A DNA stretch of 64,000 nt from Mucilaginibacter empetricola (GTDB lineage: Bacteria; Bacteroidota; Bacteroidia; Sphingobacteriales; Sphingobacteriaceae): contig NZ_JANUBZ010000002.1 of the NCBI RefSeq assembly GCF_024808665.1, positions 124,001 to 188,000 on the forward strand, in the 5' to 3' direction. The translations under genes were made by a program, and so were the position numbers. The notes beneath the pieces were generated by a model, which had not been told where the DNA came from, did not search any database, and was given only the letters and a program-made list of their open reading frames with translations. This document shows positions 1 through 8,929 of this stretch, in pieces (within the stretch, counting starts at the first letter, position 1; every line of letters starts with the position of its first letter).

Positions 1-1271
1 CGGCCGGCGTGCATGATATTGGGCAAGATGACGACAAGACGAAAGCTTTCAGCGCGAAAAATGATTTTTATTATATACCAGGGCAGTCTTTTGTAGTCCC
101 CTGGGGCTATAATCCGGGTGGCGATGAATTTAAAAGTGCACTTAAAGACGGTAAGTTTGATGAAAATCCAGCCAAAGCCACTGGCAATGACGTATTCAGC
201 TCATCACCATCAATAAACGACTGGTTTGAAACCATCAAATTAAATTATGGGGTTGACTACCAGGGCGGGCATTCACTGCATTTTGATCCGGTGCCTCCAT
301 TGTGGAATAAAATATATGATATTTTAATTTTCTGGAGTGCTAAAGGTATCGACGGTTTTCGCTGCGATATGGTGGAGATGGTGCCAATAGAGTTTTGGGG
401 CTGGCTTATCCCGAAGGTAAAAGAAAAATATCCCGACCTGGTATTTATTGGCGAGGCCTACAATGCTGGTCTTTATGGCAAATATATATTTAACGGCAAG
501 TTTGATTATTTGTATGATAAGGTTGGTCTTTACGATTCCATTAAACGATTAACCCGTAACGAATACAACAGCACTACCTGGGACATTAACAGTGTATGGA
601 ATAATGATTGCCGGGGAATTGACCAACACATGCTCCGCTTTATGGAAAACCATGACGAGCAGCGTATTGCATCCCGCTTTTTTGTAGGCGACCCACGGCT
701 GGCAGTGCCGGGCATGATTGTTACGGCCACGTTATCCACCGGGCCGGTAATGATTTACTCGGGGCAGGAGGTAGGCGAGCCGGCGACAGGCAACGAGGGC
801 TTTAGCGGCGATGATGGCCGTACCACTATATTTGATTATTGGGGTGTACCGGAGCATCAAAAATGGCTGAATAATGGACAATTTGATGGTGGCGGGTTAT
901 CCGACAGTCAAAAAAATCTAAGGCAGTTTTATAGCAATTTGTTAAATGCCGTAAATAAGAATGAGGCTTTAAACGATGGTGGATTTTATGAACTGATGCT
1001 GGCCAATGAGCATCAAAGTGGTTTTAATCAGCGCTTATACATCTTTCTGCGTTATACCGACAATCAGCGTATATTAGTAATAACCAATTTTAACCGTATC
1101 GAAAATACCATCAGCATAAAATTGACGGATGACCTGCTTAAGTTATTTAATTTAAGCGGACACGTGGAGTTTACTGATTTACTAAGCGGTACAAAATACA
1201 ATACAGATAATATTGTTAATGGACTGCCGATAACGCTGCCTGCGGTGAGTGGGATGTTGCTGGTATTTTAA
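1..1271 (+). CDS. GH13 alpha-amylase-family glycosidase, 5'-truncated
   Basis: This is the C-terminal part of an alpha-glucan hydrolase or transferase of family GH13; the frame is open to the left edge, so the GTG at 9 is not the true start. Counting from that codon, GFRCDMVEMVP carries the nucleophile Asp120, FIGEAYN the acid/base Glu149, and ENHDEQR the His215/Asp216 pair of conserved region IV. A C-terminal beta-sandwich seems to follow from about residue 340. The missing N-terminus would hold a signal peptide, if any, and region I. It lies 212 bases before an MFS sugar transporter and in line with a GH31 glucosidase and GlgB, which suggests maltodextrin or starch use. The GH13 family is clear; the subfamily and whether it is periplasmic or cytoplasmic cannot be read from the fragment. 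Confidence 0.9.
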   Translation, partial: AGVHDIGQDDDKTKAFSAKNDFYYIPGQSFVVPWGYNPGGDEFKSALKDGKFDENPAKATGNDVFSSSPSINDWFETIKLNYGVDYQGGHSLHFDPVPPLWNKIYDILIFWSAKGIDGFRCDMVEMVPIEFWGWLIPKVKEKYPDLVFIGEAYNAGLYGKYIFNGKFDYLYDKVGLYDSIKRLTRNEYNSTTWDINSVWNNDCRGIDQHMLRFMENHDEQRIASRFFVGDPRLAVPGMIVTATLSTGPVMIYSGQEVGEPATGNEGFSGDDGRTTIFDYWGVPEHQKWLNNGQFDGGGLSDSQKNLRQFYSNLLNAVNKNEALNDGGFYELMLANEHQSGFNQRLYIFLRYTDNQRILVITNFNRIENTISIKLTDDLLKLFNLSGHVEFTDLLSGTKYNTDNIVNGLPITLPAVSGMLLVF

Positions 1272-1287
1272 AATATTAAAAAAATAA

Positions 1288-1430
1288 CCCGGTGGTCATC
1301 CTGAACTTGTTTCAGGACCCCACAGGACAAGCCGCATTGCAGGTTGTACACTTTGCAGGTGGGACACGTGATGTATACTAAGCATGTGGGTTGCTGATCC
1401 GACCGGTTGGCGGACAGCATGACAAGTTTG
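1288..1430. repeat. Interspersed intergenic repeat (GTCATCCTGA ... GCATGACAA type)
   Basis: This noncoding stretch starts with GTCATCCTGA near 1294 and ends with GCATGACAA near 1428, which form imperfect terminal inverted repeats. Its interior phrases (CACAGGACAAG, GATCCGACC, TTGGCGGAC) recur at 36510-36617 and in part at 18747-18795. It separates the GH13 gene from the transporter. I take it for a small non-autonomous palindromic element. Confidence 0.5.
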
Positions 1431-1483
1431 GTATTTGCTTGTACTAATAAACCAATAAACTATTGAACCAATTAAGATAAATT

Positions 1484-2848
1484 ATGGCTACACAAGGCAT
1501 TCTGCAGAAACCGAGAATGAGTTTCTGGCAGATCTGGAACATGAGCTTCGGCTTTTTAGGGATCCAGTTTGGTTTTGCATTGCAAACGGGTTACGCAAGC
1601 AGCATTTTGTTAAAATTTGGTGCCAAGGTTGATAATTTATCCTGGTTTTGGCTGGCAGCACCGCTAACCGGTATGATCATTCAACCCATTATAGGCCATT
1701 ACAGTGATCGCACATGGAACAGACTTGGTCGTCGCAGGCCATATTTTTTAACCGGTGCTATTTTATCGGGTTTGGCGCTCTGCTTTTTACCTAATTCGTC
1801 CGGGCTTGCATTTTTAATTCCTCCAATTATTGTAGGCGCCGGTATGCTTATGTTGATGGATGCGTCCTTCAACGTTGCTATGGAGCCTTTTAGGGCATTA
1901 GTGGCCGATAATTTACCTGACAGCCAGCATAATACAGGGTTTTCATTACAAACTTGCCTTATAGGTGTAGGGGCAATTATGGGCTCATTCTTGCCGTCAG
2001 TTTTGGCCGAATGGTTTCATGTATCTGATGTAGCGCCAAAAGGAATTGTGCCCAATAATCTCTTATACTCCTTTTATGCGGGAGGTATTGTGCTGATTGG
2101 CTGTATACTTTGGACAGTGATAAAAACAAAAGAATATCCGCCAGAAGAATATGCCAAATTTCATGAGCCGGATAAAGAAGTTGCCAAAAAAAGCGGTATA
2201 TCCGAGTTTTTTGATGATTTGGTAAACATGCCGAAGACCATGAGGCAGTTGGGCGTTGTTCAATTTTTCTCGTGGTTCGCCCTTTTTTCTATGTGGGTTT
2301 TTACTACCTCGGCAGTCGCGGCGCATGTTTATCATTTGCCCGCAAGTGATACCTCATCGCATCAATATTCGGTAGCCAGTGATTGGGTAGGCAAAATGTT
2401 TGGAGTTTATAATGCAGTATCGGCAGTTTACGCGTTGTCGTTGCCGTTTATTGTAAAAAAGTTCAATCGCAAAAAAACACATGCTTTTTCGCTAACAATG
2501 GGTGGTATTGGTTTGATATCTGTATTTTTTATACAAAATCAATATTTGCTGCTTCTGTCGATGATTGGTGTGGGCCTCGCCTGGGGAAGCATATTGGCTA
2601 TGCCATATGCAATATTATCAAGCTCAATACCGGCAAAAAAAATAGGGCTATACATGGGTTTGTTTAACTTTTTTATTACGTTTCCGCAAATAGTAAATAG
2701 CCTTACCAGCAGCTTAATAATAAAATATTTATTTCACAGCGAGGCAATTTATGGTTTAATTATGGCAGGTGTATTTATGTTTTTGGCGGCAATTTCGGTA
2801 TTGTTTGTGCAGGACGGTAAGGATATTCAGATTATAGAAGCGGCGTGA
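1484..2848 (+). CDS. MFS sugar transporter (SLC45/GPH-like, probable maltose or maltodextrin uptake)
   Basis: This 454-residue, roughly 12-helix inner-membrane carrier probably imports an alpha-glucoside in symport with a cation. Residues 60-90 hold PLTGMIIQPIIGHYSD followed by a NRLGRRRPYFLTG loop, the D-x(n)-GRRRP signature typical of SLC45 and GPH-type sugar symporters. A charged cytoplasmic loop (about 215-245) divides the two halves. The start is ATG 1484; MATQGILQKPRMSFWQIWNMSFGF is a normal N-terminus for the group. It sits between a GH13 enzyme and a GH31 glucosidase on the same strand, which is the main reason to assign maltose or maltodextrin. The substrate is inferred from context only. 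Confidence 0.8.
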   Translation: MATQGILQKPRMSFWQIWNMSFGFLGIQFGFALQTGYASSILLKFGAKVDNLSWFWLAAPLTGMIIQPIIGHYSDRTWNRLGRRRPYFLTGAILSGLALCFLPNSSGLAFLIPPIIVGAGMLMLMDASFNVAMEPFRALVADNLPDSQHNTGFSLQTCLIGVGAIMGSFLPSVLAEWFHVSDVAPKGIVPNNLLYSFYAGGIVLIGCILWTVIKTKEYPPEEYAKFHEPDKEVAKKSGISEFFDDLVNMPKTMRQLGVVQFFSWFALFSMWVFTTSAVAAHVYHLPASDTSSHQYSVASDWVGKMFGVYNAVSAVYALSLPFIVKKFNRKKTHAFSLTMGGIGLISVFFIQNQYLLLLSMIGVGLAWGSILAMPYAILSSSIPAKKIGLYMGLFNFFITFPQIVNSLTSSLIIKYLFHSEAIYGLIMAGVFMFLAAISVLFVQDGKDIQIIEAA

Positions 2849-2857
2849 GTAAACGGG

Positions 2858-2975
2858 GCCTCACCTAAATCCTCTCCAAAGGAGAGGACTTTAACTTCGC
2901 TCTCTTTAGAACCCTCTCCTTGCGCCACCGCTAAAGCTAAGGCGGCACGCGGTTGGAGAGGGCAGGGTGAGGCAA
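2858..2975. repeat. Palindromic intergenic element with GCCTCACC/GGTGAGGC ends
   Basis: The element begins GGCCTCACCTAAATCCTCTCC and ends GGAGAGGGCAGGGTGAGGC, so the ends are inverted repeats of about 18 bases with mismatches. A second internal inverted pair (CTCTCCAAAGGAGAG) is visible. It lies between the MFS transporter and the GH31 gene and has no reading frame. It resembles the short CT-rich palindromes scattered in many Bacteroidota genomes. Confidence 0.5.
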
Positions 2976-3089
2976 AACATAAATTCCACCAAAGACTTTT
3001 GACCAAATTGTGTTTTTATATAAACCGGATTATTGTATATTGCGTAAAAGATACACACTGAATATAGTGAAAGCGATTAATAGTTTTGA

Positions 3090-5543
3090 ATGGAAGAAAA
3101 TATACTAAATCCGGAGCTCGGTACCAATAAGCTGATAGAAGAGGAAGAAGAATTTCATCACCTCAATAACCCCGCGGATGGAATAAAACCAATCATAAAA
3201 AAATATCTTGGTGTACCCAATCATGTTGAACAGCAGGGAAATAAGTTTTGTTTTTCTGATGGGGATGCAAAAGTTGAAGTGCAGGTTATTACTGACGAGA
3301 TTATACGGGTAAGGCTGGCTCCACATAGCGTTTTTTTAGAGGAGTTTTCCTACGGTGTGCCTAAAATTGATCATAAAGCAGTTGTTTTTTCACTAACAGA
3401 AACTGAGGAAGAGTTCAAAGTATCAACCAGTGTGGTAAATTGCCATATCCGCAAAGAAGATTTTTTTATCTCTTTTTCTGATGTTGAGGGGCATATTACC
3501 AGCGCTGATGCGGTGCCTATGCACTGGGAAGAAAACGTGGCCTTTGGCGGATATTATGTTTTCTGTACCAAAACCTGCAGTACTGAGGAGAGCTTTTTTG
3601 GATTGGGAGATAAACCCACGGAGCTTAACCTGCGCGGAAAGCGCCTGGTGAACTGGAATACAGATGCCTACTCATTTGCCTGGAACCAGGACCCATTATA
3701 CCGCAGCATACCATTTTACATTAGTTTAAACGAAGGCATTGCGCACGGTATTTTTTTTGATAATACCTTTAAGGCACATTTTGATTTCGGCGCGGAAGAT
3801 GCAACCAAAACCAGTTTTTGGGCCGATGGCGGAGAGTTGCAATACTACTACATCCACGGACCGCACATGATGGACGTGGTTAAAAGATATCATTACTTAA
3901 CCGGTACGCATCCGATGCCGCCACTTTGGGCGCTGGGATACCACCAATGCCGCTGGAGCTATTATCCGGAGGCAAAAGTTAAGAAAATTACTACCGGTTT
4001 CCGTGAAAACAAGATCCCTTGTGACGGTATCTACCTGGATATTGACTATATGGATGGGTACCGCTGCTTTACCTGGAACAGGAAATATTTTCCCGATCCT
4101 AAAAGGATGATCAAAGAGCTGGCGGCCGAGGGTTTTAAAACTGTTGTGATTATTGACCCGGGTATACGGGTTGATGATAATTACTCGGTTTTTAAAGAAG
4201 GAAAAAAGAACAGGTACTTCTGTCGCCGTAGCGATGATTATTTTATGGAGGGCCATGTGTGGCCGGGCCGTTGCCAGTTTCCTGATTTTACTAACCCCGA
4301 GGTGCGCGAATGGTGGGCCGGTTTGTTTGATGAGCTGGTACAAATGGGCGTTGCCGGCGTTTGGAATGATATGAATGAGCCCGCCGTATTTGGCGCCGGC
4401 ACGTTTCCTGATGATGTACGCCACCAATACGACGGGCACCGCGGATCGCACCGCAAGGCGCACAATATTTACGGTATGCAGATGGTGCGCGCCACCTATG
4501 AAGGTTTGCGCAAACTGATGAAGAATAAGCGCCCTTTTACCATTACCAGGGCAGGCTACTCGGGCGTACAACGGTTTTCGTCTGTTTGGACAGGCGATAA
4601 TGTTGCCAGTTGGGAGCATTTAAAATTAGGTAACATACAATGTCAGCGTTTATCCGTGTCGGGCATCTCATTTTGTGGTACCGATATAGGTGGTTTTAGC
4701 GGCGAGCCTGATGGCGAGCTATTTACCCGCTGGATACAGATGGGCACTTTTTCGCCATTTATGCGCGCCCACTCTGCCGGTGATACCAAGGAGCGTGAGC
4801 CATGGAGCTTTGGCGAGCCTTTTACTGCTATAAACCGCAAGTTTATTGAGTTGCGTTACCGTTTACTACCTTACTTATATTCAACTTTTTGGGAGCATCA
4901 CCGTTATGGCTTTCCTATTTTAAGGCCGATAGTAATGCAGGAGCAGGATGTGATCAGCAATCATTTCCGCCAGGATGAGTTTACCTACGGCGATAAGATA
5001 TTGGTTTGCCCTGTGTTGGAACCGGGTGCAAAAAGCAGAAAAGTATATCTACCTAAAGGTAAATGGTATAATTACTGGACCTTTGAGCTGGTTGAAGGTG
5101 GTAAAGAGATTGAAGTACCCACTCCGCTGGACACCATACCGCTGTTTATTAAAGCTGGGTCGGTTATACCTGAATACCCTGTAATGCAATACGTGGGTGA
5201 AAAGGAAATTGAAGAGGTTAAACTTAATATTTACTACAGCAATTATGAGGTAAACTCATTCCTGTTTGAAGATTACGGTGAAACCTTTGCCTACGAGCAG
5301 GATATTTACCTGGAAAAGAAATTTGTGGTGAACGGTAAGCCATCAGGTGTAACCATTCAGCAAAGTTTGGATGGGCTGTATACACCGAGATATGAAAGCT
5401 ATTATTTTAACGTAATTGGTATACCATTTACCCCAACAAAAATATTGGCCGACGGGAAGGATATTCCGTTTAGTATTGATGATAACCATTGCCTTGAATT
5501 TAAATTCACAAAGAATTTTAAACATATTGAAATAGTAGGATAG
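3090..5543 (+). CDS. GH31 alpha-glucosidase
   Basis: This 817-residue enzyme should release glucose from the non-reducing ends of alpha-glucans. The layout is an N-terminal beta-sandwich (about 55-260), a (beta/alpha)8 barrel (about 275-620) and C-terminal beta domains. The nucleophile is Asp427 in WNDMNEP and the acid/base is Asp503 in WTGDN; the substrate-site motif GIYLDIDYMDGY is at 313-324. There is no signal peptide, so it is likely cytoplasmic and acts on sugar brought in by the transporter just upstream. Length and motifs fit the standard GH31 alpha-glucosidase group. The ATG at 3090 is followed by an acidic, poorly conserved stretch of about 30 residues, so the start is not certain. 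Alpha-xylosidase or another GH31 activity is possible but less likely beside GH13 and GlgB. Confidence 0.93.
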   Translation: MEENILNPELGTNKLIEEEEEFHHLNNPADGIKPIIKKYLGVPNHVEQQGNKFCFSDGDAKVEVQVITDEIIRVRLAPHSVFLEEFSYGVPKIDHKAVVFSLTETEEEFKVSTSVVNCHIRKEDFFISFSDVEGHITSADAVPMHWEENVAFGGYYVFCTKTCSTEESFFGLGDKPTELNLRGKRLVNWNTDAYSFAWNQDPLYRSIPFYISLNEGIAHGIFFDNTFKAHFDFGAEDATKTSFWADGGELQYYYIHGPHMMDVVKRYHYLTGTHPMPPLWALGYHQCRWSYYPEAKVKKITTGFRENKIPCDGIYLDIDYMDGYRCFTWNRKYFPDPKRMIKELAAEGFKTVVIIDPGIRVDDNYSVFKEGKKNRYFCRRSDDYFMEGHVWPGRCQFPDFTNPEVREWWAGLFDELVQMGVAGVWNDMNEPAVFGAGTFPDDVRHQYDGHRGSHRKAHNIYGMQMVRATYEGLRKLMKNKRPFTITRAGYSGVQRFSSVWTGDNVASWEHLKLGNIQCQRLSVSGISFCGTDIGGFSGEPDGELFTRWIQMGTFSPFMRAHSAGDTKEREPWSFGEPFTAINRKFIELRYRLLPYLYSTFWEHHRYGFPILRPIVMQEQDVISNHFRQDEFTYGDKILVCPVLEPGAKSRKVYLPKGKWYNYWTFELVEGGKEIEVPTPLDTIPLFIKAGSVIPEYPVMQYVGEKEIEEVKLNIYYSNYEVNSFLFEDYGETFAYEQDIYLEKKFVVNGKPSGVTIQQSLDGLYTPRYESYYFNVIGIPFTPTKILADGKDIPFSIDDNHCLEFKFTKNFKHIEIVG

Positions 5544-5571
5544 GTTTTTATAGCGATGATTTTTTGATAAC

Positions 5572-5596
5572 GATGGGTGTAAAACCCATCGCTATA
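5572..5596. terminator. Hairpin after the GH31 gene
   Basis: CGATGGGTGTAAAACCCATCG can form an 8-bp stem with a short A-rich loop 30 bases after the GH31 stop codon. The same TAGCGATGGGT motif recurs in the hairpin at 12979-13018 and in the arms at 5747-5930. There is no long T-run, so it may be a repeat that stabilises the 3' end rather than a strict terminator. Confidence 0.4.
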
Positions 5597-5612
5597 GGAA
5601 AAATAAAAGCTA

Positions 5613-5729
5613 TTGTCATCCTGAACGTAGTGAAGGATCTTCTTCAATAGATGGGTGTACACCTTGCATATCGGCCACCCACAATGCGCAGAAGATTCTT
5701 CTCCGCCATTAGGCGGATCAGAATGACAA
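5613..5729. repeat. Interspersed repeat with TTGTCATCCTGA/TCAGAATGACAA ends
   Basis: The terminal arms are TTGTCATCCTGA at 5613-5624 and TCAGAATGACAA at 5718-5729, inverted with one mismatch. The interior has AGTGAAGGATCTTCTTC and a GCAGAAGATTCTTCTCCGCC stretch. It is non-coding and related in its ends to the element at 1288-1430. Confidence 0.55.
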
Positions 5730-5746
5730 AAATAGAGCGCGTCAAG

Positions 5747-5930
5747 CTAGCGATGGGTTTTACACCTTGAGTGTTCGAAACCTTGGTTTTATTACGAAAT
5801 ATGATAGGGATGTCACCCTGAGGCACTCGAAGGGTGAGCGCAGAGGCCTTTGCCCACATGCTTCGAGTGCCTCAGCATGACACCCTTTTTAATGTTTCGA
5901 ACACTCTTAGTTTTACACCCGTCGCTAGCC
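5747..5930. repeat. MITE-like inverted repeat with a nested palindrome
   Basis: The left arm begins GCTAGCGATGGGTTTTACAC and runs to TGTTCGAAAC near 5783. The right arm runs from GTTTCGAACA near 5895 to GTCGCTAGC at 5930 and is its imperfect reverse complement over nearly 40 bases. Inside, 5811-5885 is another inverted repeat (GTCACCCTGAGGCACTCGA against TCGAGTGCCTCAGCATGACA). This looks like one mobile palindrome inserted in another. Confidence 0.6.
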
Positions 5931-5968
5931 AATGGATATTTATAAAAGAATCTGGAACTTCTAATCGC

Positions 5969-5976
5969 TATATTTG
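5969..5976 (+). promoter_or_regulatory. Possible -7 element for glgB
   Basis: TATATTTG matches the Bacteroidota housekeeping -7 consensus TAnnTTTG exactly, 63 bases before the glgB ATG. A good TTG/TTTG -33 box 19-20 bases upstream is not visible, so this is weak support. Confidence 0.35.
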
Positions 5977-6039
5977 TTATTAACCAAGCGCTTCAACGCA
6001 AAATAAATCTAAAAAGGGCCCAGTCGGTCTACCTATACT

Positions 6040-8142
6040 ATGGCAAAAAAAATCGTCCCAACAGAACCTGCAAAACCTGAAGCTAAATCTGCCCCAGCAA
6101 AAAAAACAACGAAGTCCAAAACTAAAGTAGCCGAAAAGGAAGCTGCCCCGGCCAAGTCCAAAACAGTAAAAAAGAAAAAGGATGAGGTTGCAGCCCTTGC
6201 AGGACTAAAAGCCGTGGAACCCTATAGCCGTTTTACTGATTTTGATGTAGCGCTTTTTAAATCGGGCAAGCATTTTAAGCTTTATGAAAAGTTTGGTTCG
6301 CATGTGATAGAATTTAACGGTGTTGTTGGAACATATTTTGCAGTGTGGGCGCCAAATGCGCAATACATATCGGTTATAGGTAATTTTAATTATTGGGATA
6401 GGGGCACACACCCGCTATACGTTCGTTGGGATGGCTCAGGCATCTGGGAGGGTTTTATTCCGAACGTGGGCAACGACGAAACTTATAAATATTACATCAA
6501 ATCATCTACAGGCGAGGATCTGGAGAAAAGCGATCCTTTTGCTTTGAGATGGGAGGTAGCCCCGCGCACAGCTTCTTTGGTTGCCGATACTTATCACGAG
6601 TGGAAAGATGGCGACTGGATGGCTAGTCGTTATGGACATAATGCCTTAAACAGGCCTTATTCTGTTTACGAAATGCATGTGGGTTCATGGGCCCGCAGTC
6701 CCGAAAGCCCCGATGAGTTTTTGACTTATGAACAATTGGCAGGTACGCTGGTTCCGTACATAAAAGAAATGGGCTTCACGCATGTAGAGTTCATGCCTAT
6801 AATGGAACACCCTTTTTACCCGAGCTGGGGATACCAGATAACCGGATTTTTTGCTGCATCATCGCGTTACGGTACACCAAAGCAGCTGATGTACCTAATT
6901 GAGCAACTGCACCTTGCAGGCATTGGCGTGATATTGGATTGGGTGCCATCGCATTTCCCGGGAGATGCACATGGTTTATATAATTTTGATGGCACACATT
7001 TATATGAGCATGCCGATGTTCGTAAAGGCTTTCATCCCGATTGGAAATCGTATATCTTTAATTACGGGCGAAATGAGGTAAGATCCTTTTTAATAAGTAA
7101 CGCTTTATTTTGGTTAGATAGGTACCATGTTGATGGCTTGCGTGTTGATGCAGTAGCATCGATGCTATATCTTGACTATTCACGCAAACACGGCGAATGG
7201 GAGCCCAATATTTACGGCGGTAATGAAAACCTGGAAGCCGTATCCTTCCTTAAAGAATTTAATGAAGCCGTTTATAGTCATTTCCCCGATACACAGACCA
7301 TAGCGGAAGAATCAACTTCGTTTACTGGTGTTAGTCGCCCGGTTTATTTGGGTGGTTTGGGTTTTGGTATGAAATGGATGATGGGATGGATGCACGATTC
7401 GATCAAGTATTTTTCTAAAGATCCCGTTTATCGCAAATATCACCACAATCAGATCACCTTTAGTTTGATTTACGCCTTTACCGAAAACTTTATGCTGCCT
7501 TTTTCGCATGATGAAGTGGTATATGGCAAGGGATCAATGGTGAATAAAATGCCGGGTGACGAGTGGCAGAAGTTTGCTAACCTGCGGTTGCTTTATAGTT
7601 ACATGTTTACCCATCCAGGCACCAAATTGTTATTTATGGGTGCCGAATTTGGCCAGGGTAATGAGTGGAATTTTCAACAATCGTTGGATTGGCATGTGCT
7701 GCAATACCCTAACCATCAGGGTATAAAAGAGACGGTAAAAGCCCTGAATCATTTATACAGAAGCGAACCTGCCCTGTATGAGAAAGGTTTTGACTGGAGC
7801 AGCTTTGAATGGATTGACGGTGGTAATGCCAATGACTCGATATTGATTTATAACCGAAAAGGACACGATACTGATAATGAACTGATTATTGTTTTAAATA
7901 TGACACCTACGCCGCACTATAATTATCGTGTAGGCGTGCCTTTTACAGGCGAATGGAAAGAAATATTTAATTCGGATGCCGAAAAATTCTGGGGTGGCGG
8001 AATTACGAATAACGGATTACTGCATACAGAAACGGTGAACTGGCATGGCAAAGAAAATTCAATCAATATAACCATACCGCCGTTGGCTGCTGTGGTGTTT
8101 AAAAGGATAACCAATATTCCCGCGAAATACGAATTAAAATAA
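6040..8142 (+). CDS. glgB: 1,4-alpha-glucan branching enzyme (GH13) with Lys/Ala-rich N-terminal tail
   Basis: GlgB makes alpha-1,6 branches in glycogen by cutting and transferring alpha-1,4 chains. In this 700-residue protein a CBM48-type beta-sandwich lies at about 85-185, then the GH13 barrel: region I DWVPSHF (300-306), nucleophile Asp370 in GLRVDAVASM, acid/base Glu423 in IAEES, and HDE at 490-492. The C-terminal all-beta domain ends at about 695. Residues 1-50 are an odd low-complexity tail of Lys, Ala, Pro and Thr, like histone H1 tails, and are not part of the enzyme fold. The start ATG 6040 is chosen because the tail keeps coding character to it, but a later start before the CBM48 domain would still give a full enzyme. 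The neighbours agree with alpha-glucan metabolism. Confidence 0.95.
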   Translation: MAKKIVPTEPAKPEAKSAPAKKTTKSKTKVAEKEAAPAKSKTVKKKKDEVAALAGLKAVEPYSRFTDFDVALFKSGKHFKLYEKFGSHVIEFNGVVGTYFAVWAPNAQYISVIGNFNYWDRGTHPLYVRWDGSGIWEGFIPNVGNDETYKYYIKSSTGEDLEKSDPFALRWEVAPRTASLVADTYHEWKDGDWMASRYGHNALNRPYSVYEMHVGSWARSPESPDEFLTYEQLAGTLVPYIKEMGFTHVEFMPIMEHPFYPSWGYQITGFFAASSRYGTPKQLMYLIEQLHLAGIGVILDWVPSHFPGDAHGLYNFDGTHLYEHADVRKGFHPDWKSYIFNYGRNEVRSFLISNALFWLDRYHVDGLRVDAVASMLYLDYSRKHGEWEPNIYGGNENLEAVSFLKEFNEAVYSHFPDTQTIAEESTSFTGVSRPVYLGGLGFGMKWMMGWMHDSIKYFSKDPVYRKYHHNQITFSLIYAFTENFMLPFSHDEVVYGKGSMVNKMPGDEWQKFANLRLLYSYMFTHPGTKLLFMGAEFGQGNEWNFQQSLDWHVLQYPNHQGIKETVKALNHLYRSEPALYEKGFDWSSFEWIDGGNANDSILIYNRKGHDTDNELIIVLNMTPTPHYNYRVGVPFTGEWKEIFNSDAEKFWGGGITNNGLLHTETVNWHGKENSINITIPPLAAVVFKRITNIPAKYELK

Positions 8143-8234
8143 TAATTAATTATTGCTTATTATTTTAACTTTTACCTAAACCTTTTAGAAACCACTCCCG
8201 TACAAAGGGTATGGTTTAACTAAATTGTTTGATG

Positions 8235-8423
8235 ATGAGCACTAGATTTCGCGTTTTGTATTTGTTGCTGGGTACTATAGGATTAGTATTTTTAGCATAC
8301 GAGATAATTGCCAATTTGCCTGAATTTAATCCTGACAGGGTTTTATTGATTGCTTTGCCCGATTTATTGGTTTTCTTCCTGGCTTATAGAACTTACCCGG
8401 AAGATAGCAAAGCTGAGGCTTAA
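8235..8423 (+). CDS. Small two-helix membrane protein, paralogue 1 of 3
   Basis: A 62-residue protein of unknown function. It has a first membrane helix at about 6-25 (VLYLLLGTIGLVFLAYEII), a short polar loop, and a second at about 38-52 (LLIALPDLLVFFLAYRTYP). The frame also allows a TTG at 8229 and ATG at 8232; ATG 8235 is chosen because MSTRFRVLYL then lines up with the starts of the two paralogues that follow. It is 92 bases downstream of glgB on the same strand and may be co-transcribed with it. The shared signature of the three proteins is VLYL near the N-terminus and a C-terminal FxLAYRTYPE-like motif. Confidence 0.75.
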   Translation: MSTRFRVLYLLLGTIGLVFLAYEIIANLPEFNPDRVLLIALPDLLVFFLAYRTYPEDSKAEA

Positions 8424-8606
8424 TCGGGAAGATTAAATAAAGGCCTTTACCTTATCCCCAATTTCCCTTATTTGCCAATTATTTGTTTGTTAATAGTTGT
8501 ATTGTTAATCACCGATTAATAGTTTGTTTAACTGTCGGGTAAAATGGGTATTCTTTTTGCCATATAATAAAGGTGTTATAGATGTTGAACCTTTATTATT
8601 GAAGTT

Positions 8607-8864
8607 ATGGATACTAAATTACGTGTGTTATACTTAGTTGTTGGGACAGCCGGGTTAATTTATTTGGTTTATTTTATGGTTACCACATTTCCAAATACAG
8701 ACCCGGCGAAGGTACTGGTAATTACAATTCCCGATATGTTGTTTTTTTTCCTCGCTTATAGAACTTATCCTGAAACTAATCCAAGGGTAATTACAAAACG
8801 TAACGTTGTAAGAAAAGAACATATGGTAGTGATGCAAGAGAGCCGTGTTACCATTAATGGGTAA
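8607..8864 (+). CDS. Small two-helix membrane protein, paralogue 2 of 3
   Basis: An 85-residue protein clearly related to the one before it: MDTKLRVLYLVVGTAGLIYL matches MSTRFRVLYLLLGTIGLVFL, and FFFLAYRTYPE is nearly identical. It differs by a basic C-terminal extension of about 25 residues (KRNVVRKEH...), probably cytoplasmic by the positive-inside rule. The ATG 8607 follows a TATTGAAGTT sequence with no strong ribosome binding site, as is usual in Bacteroidota. Function unknown; no catalytic residues are evident. Confidence 0.75.
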   Translation: MDTKLRVLYLVVGTAGLIYLVYFMVTTFPNTDPAKVLVITIPDMLFFFLAYRTYPETNPRVITKRNVVRKEHMVVMQESRVTING

Positions 8865-8929
8865 TAACGTTCAGTTTTAAAACAGAATGAGGAAGATGAT
8901 GTTTAATTGAAAACTATCATTCGTTTTAT

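Larger units (their letters stand above)
5544..6039. other. 496-base intergenic region made of nested palindromic repeats
   Basis: There is no gene between the GH31 gene and glgB. The region holds a GATGGGTGTAAAACCCATC hairpin (about 5572-5590), a GTCATCCTGA-type element (5613-5729), and an inverted repeat (5747-5930) that encloses another palindrome (5811-5885). A TATATTTG sequence at 5969-5976 fits the Bacteroidota -7 consensus TAnnTTTG and could serve glgB, but no clear -33 element is seen at the right distance. Confidence 0.6.

Noticed and set aside
3897-4619. A 240-codon open frame on the minus strand
   Set aside because: It lies wholly inside the GH31 gene on the other strand, and its protein has no domain pattern; GC-rich codons in that gene leave the opposite frame open.
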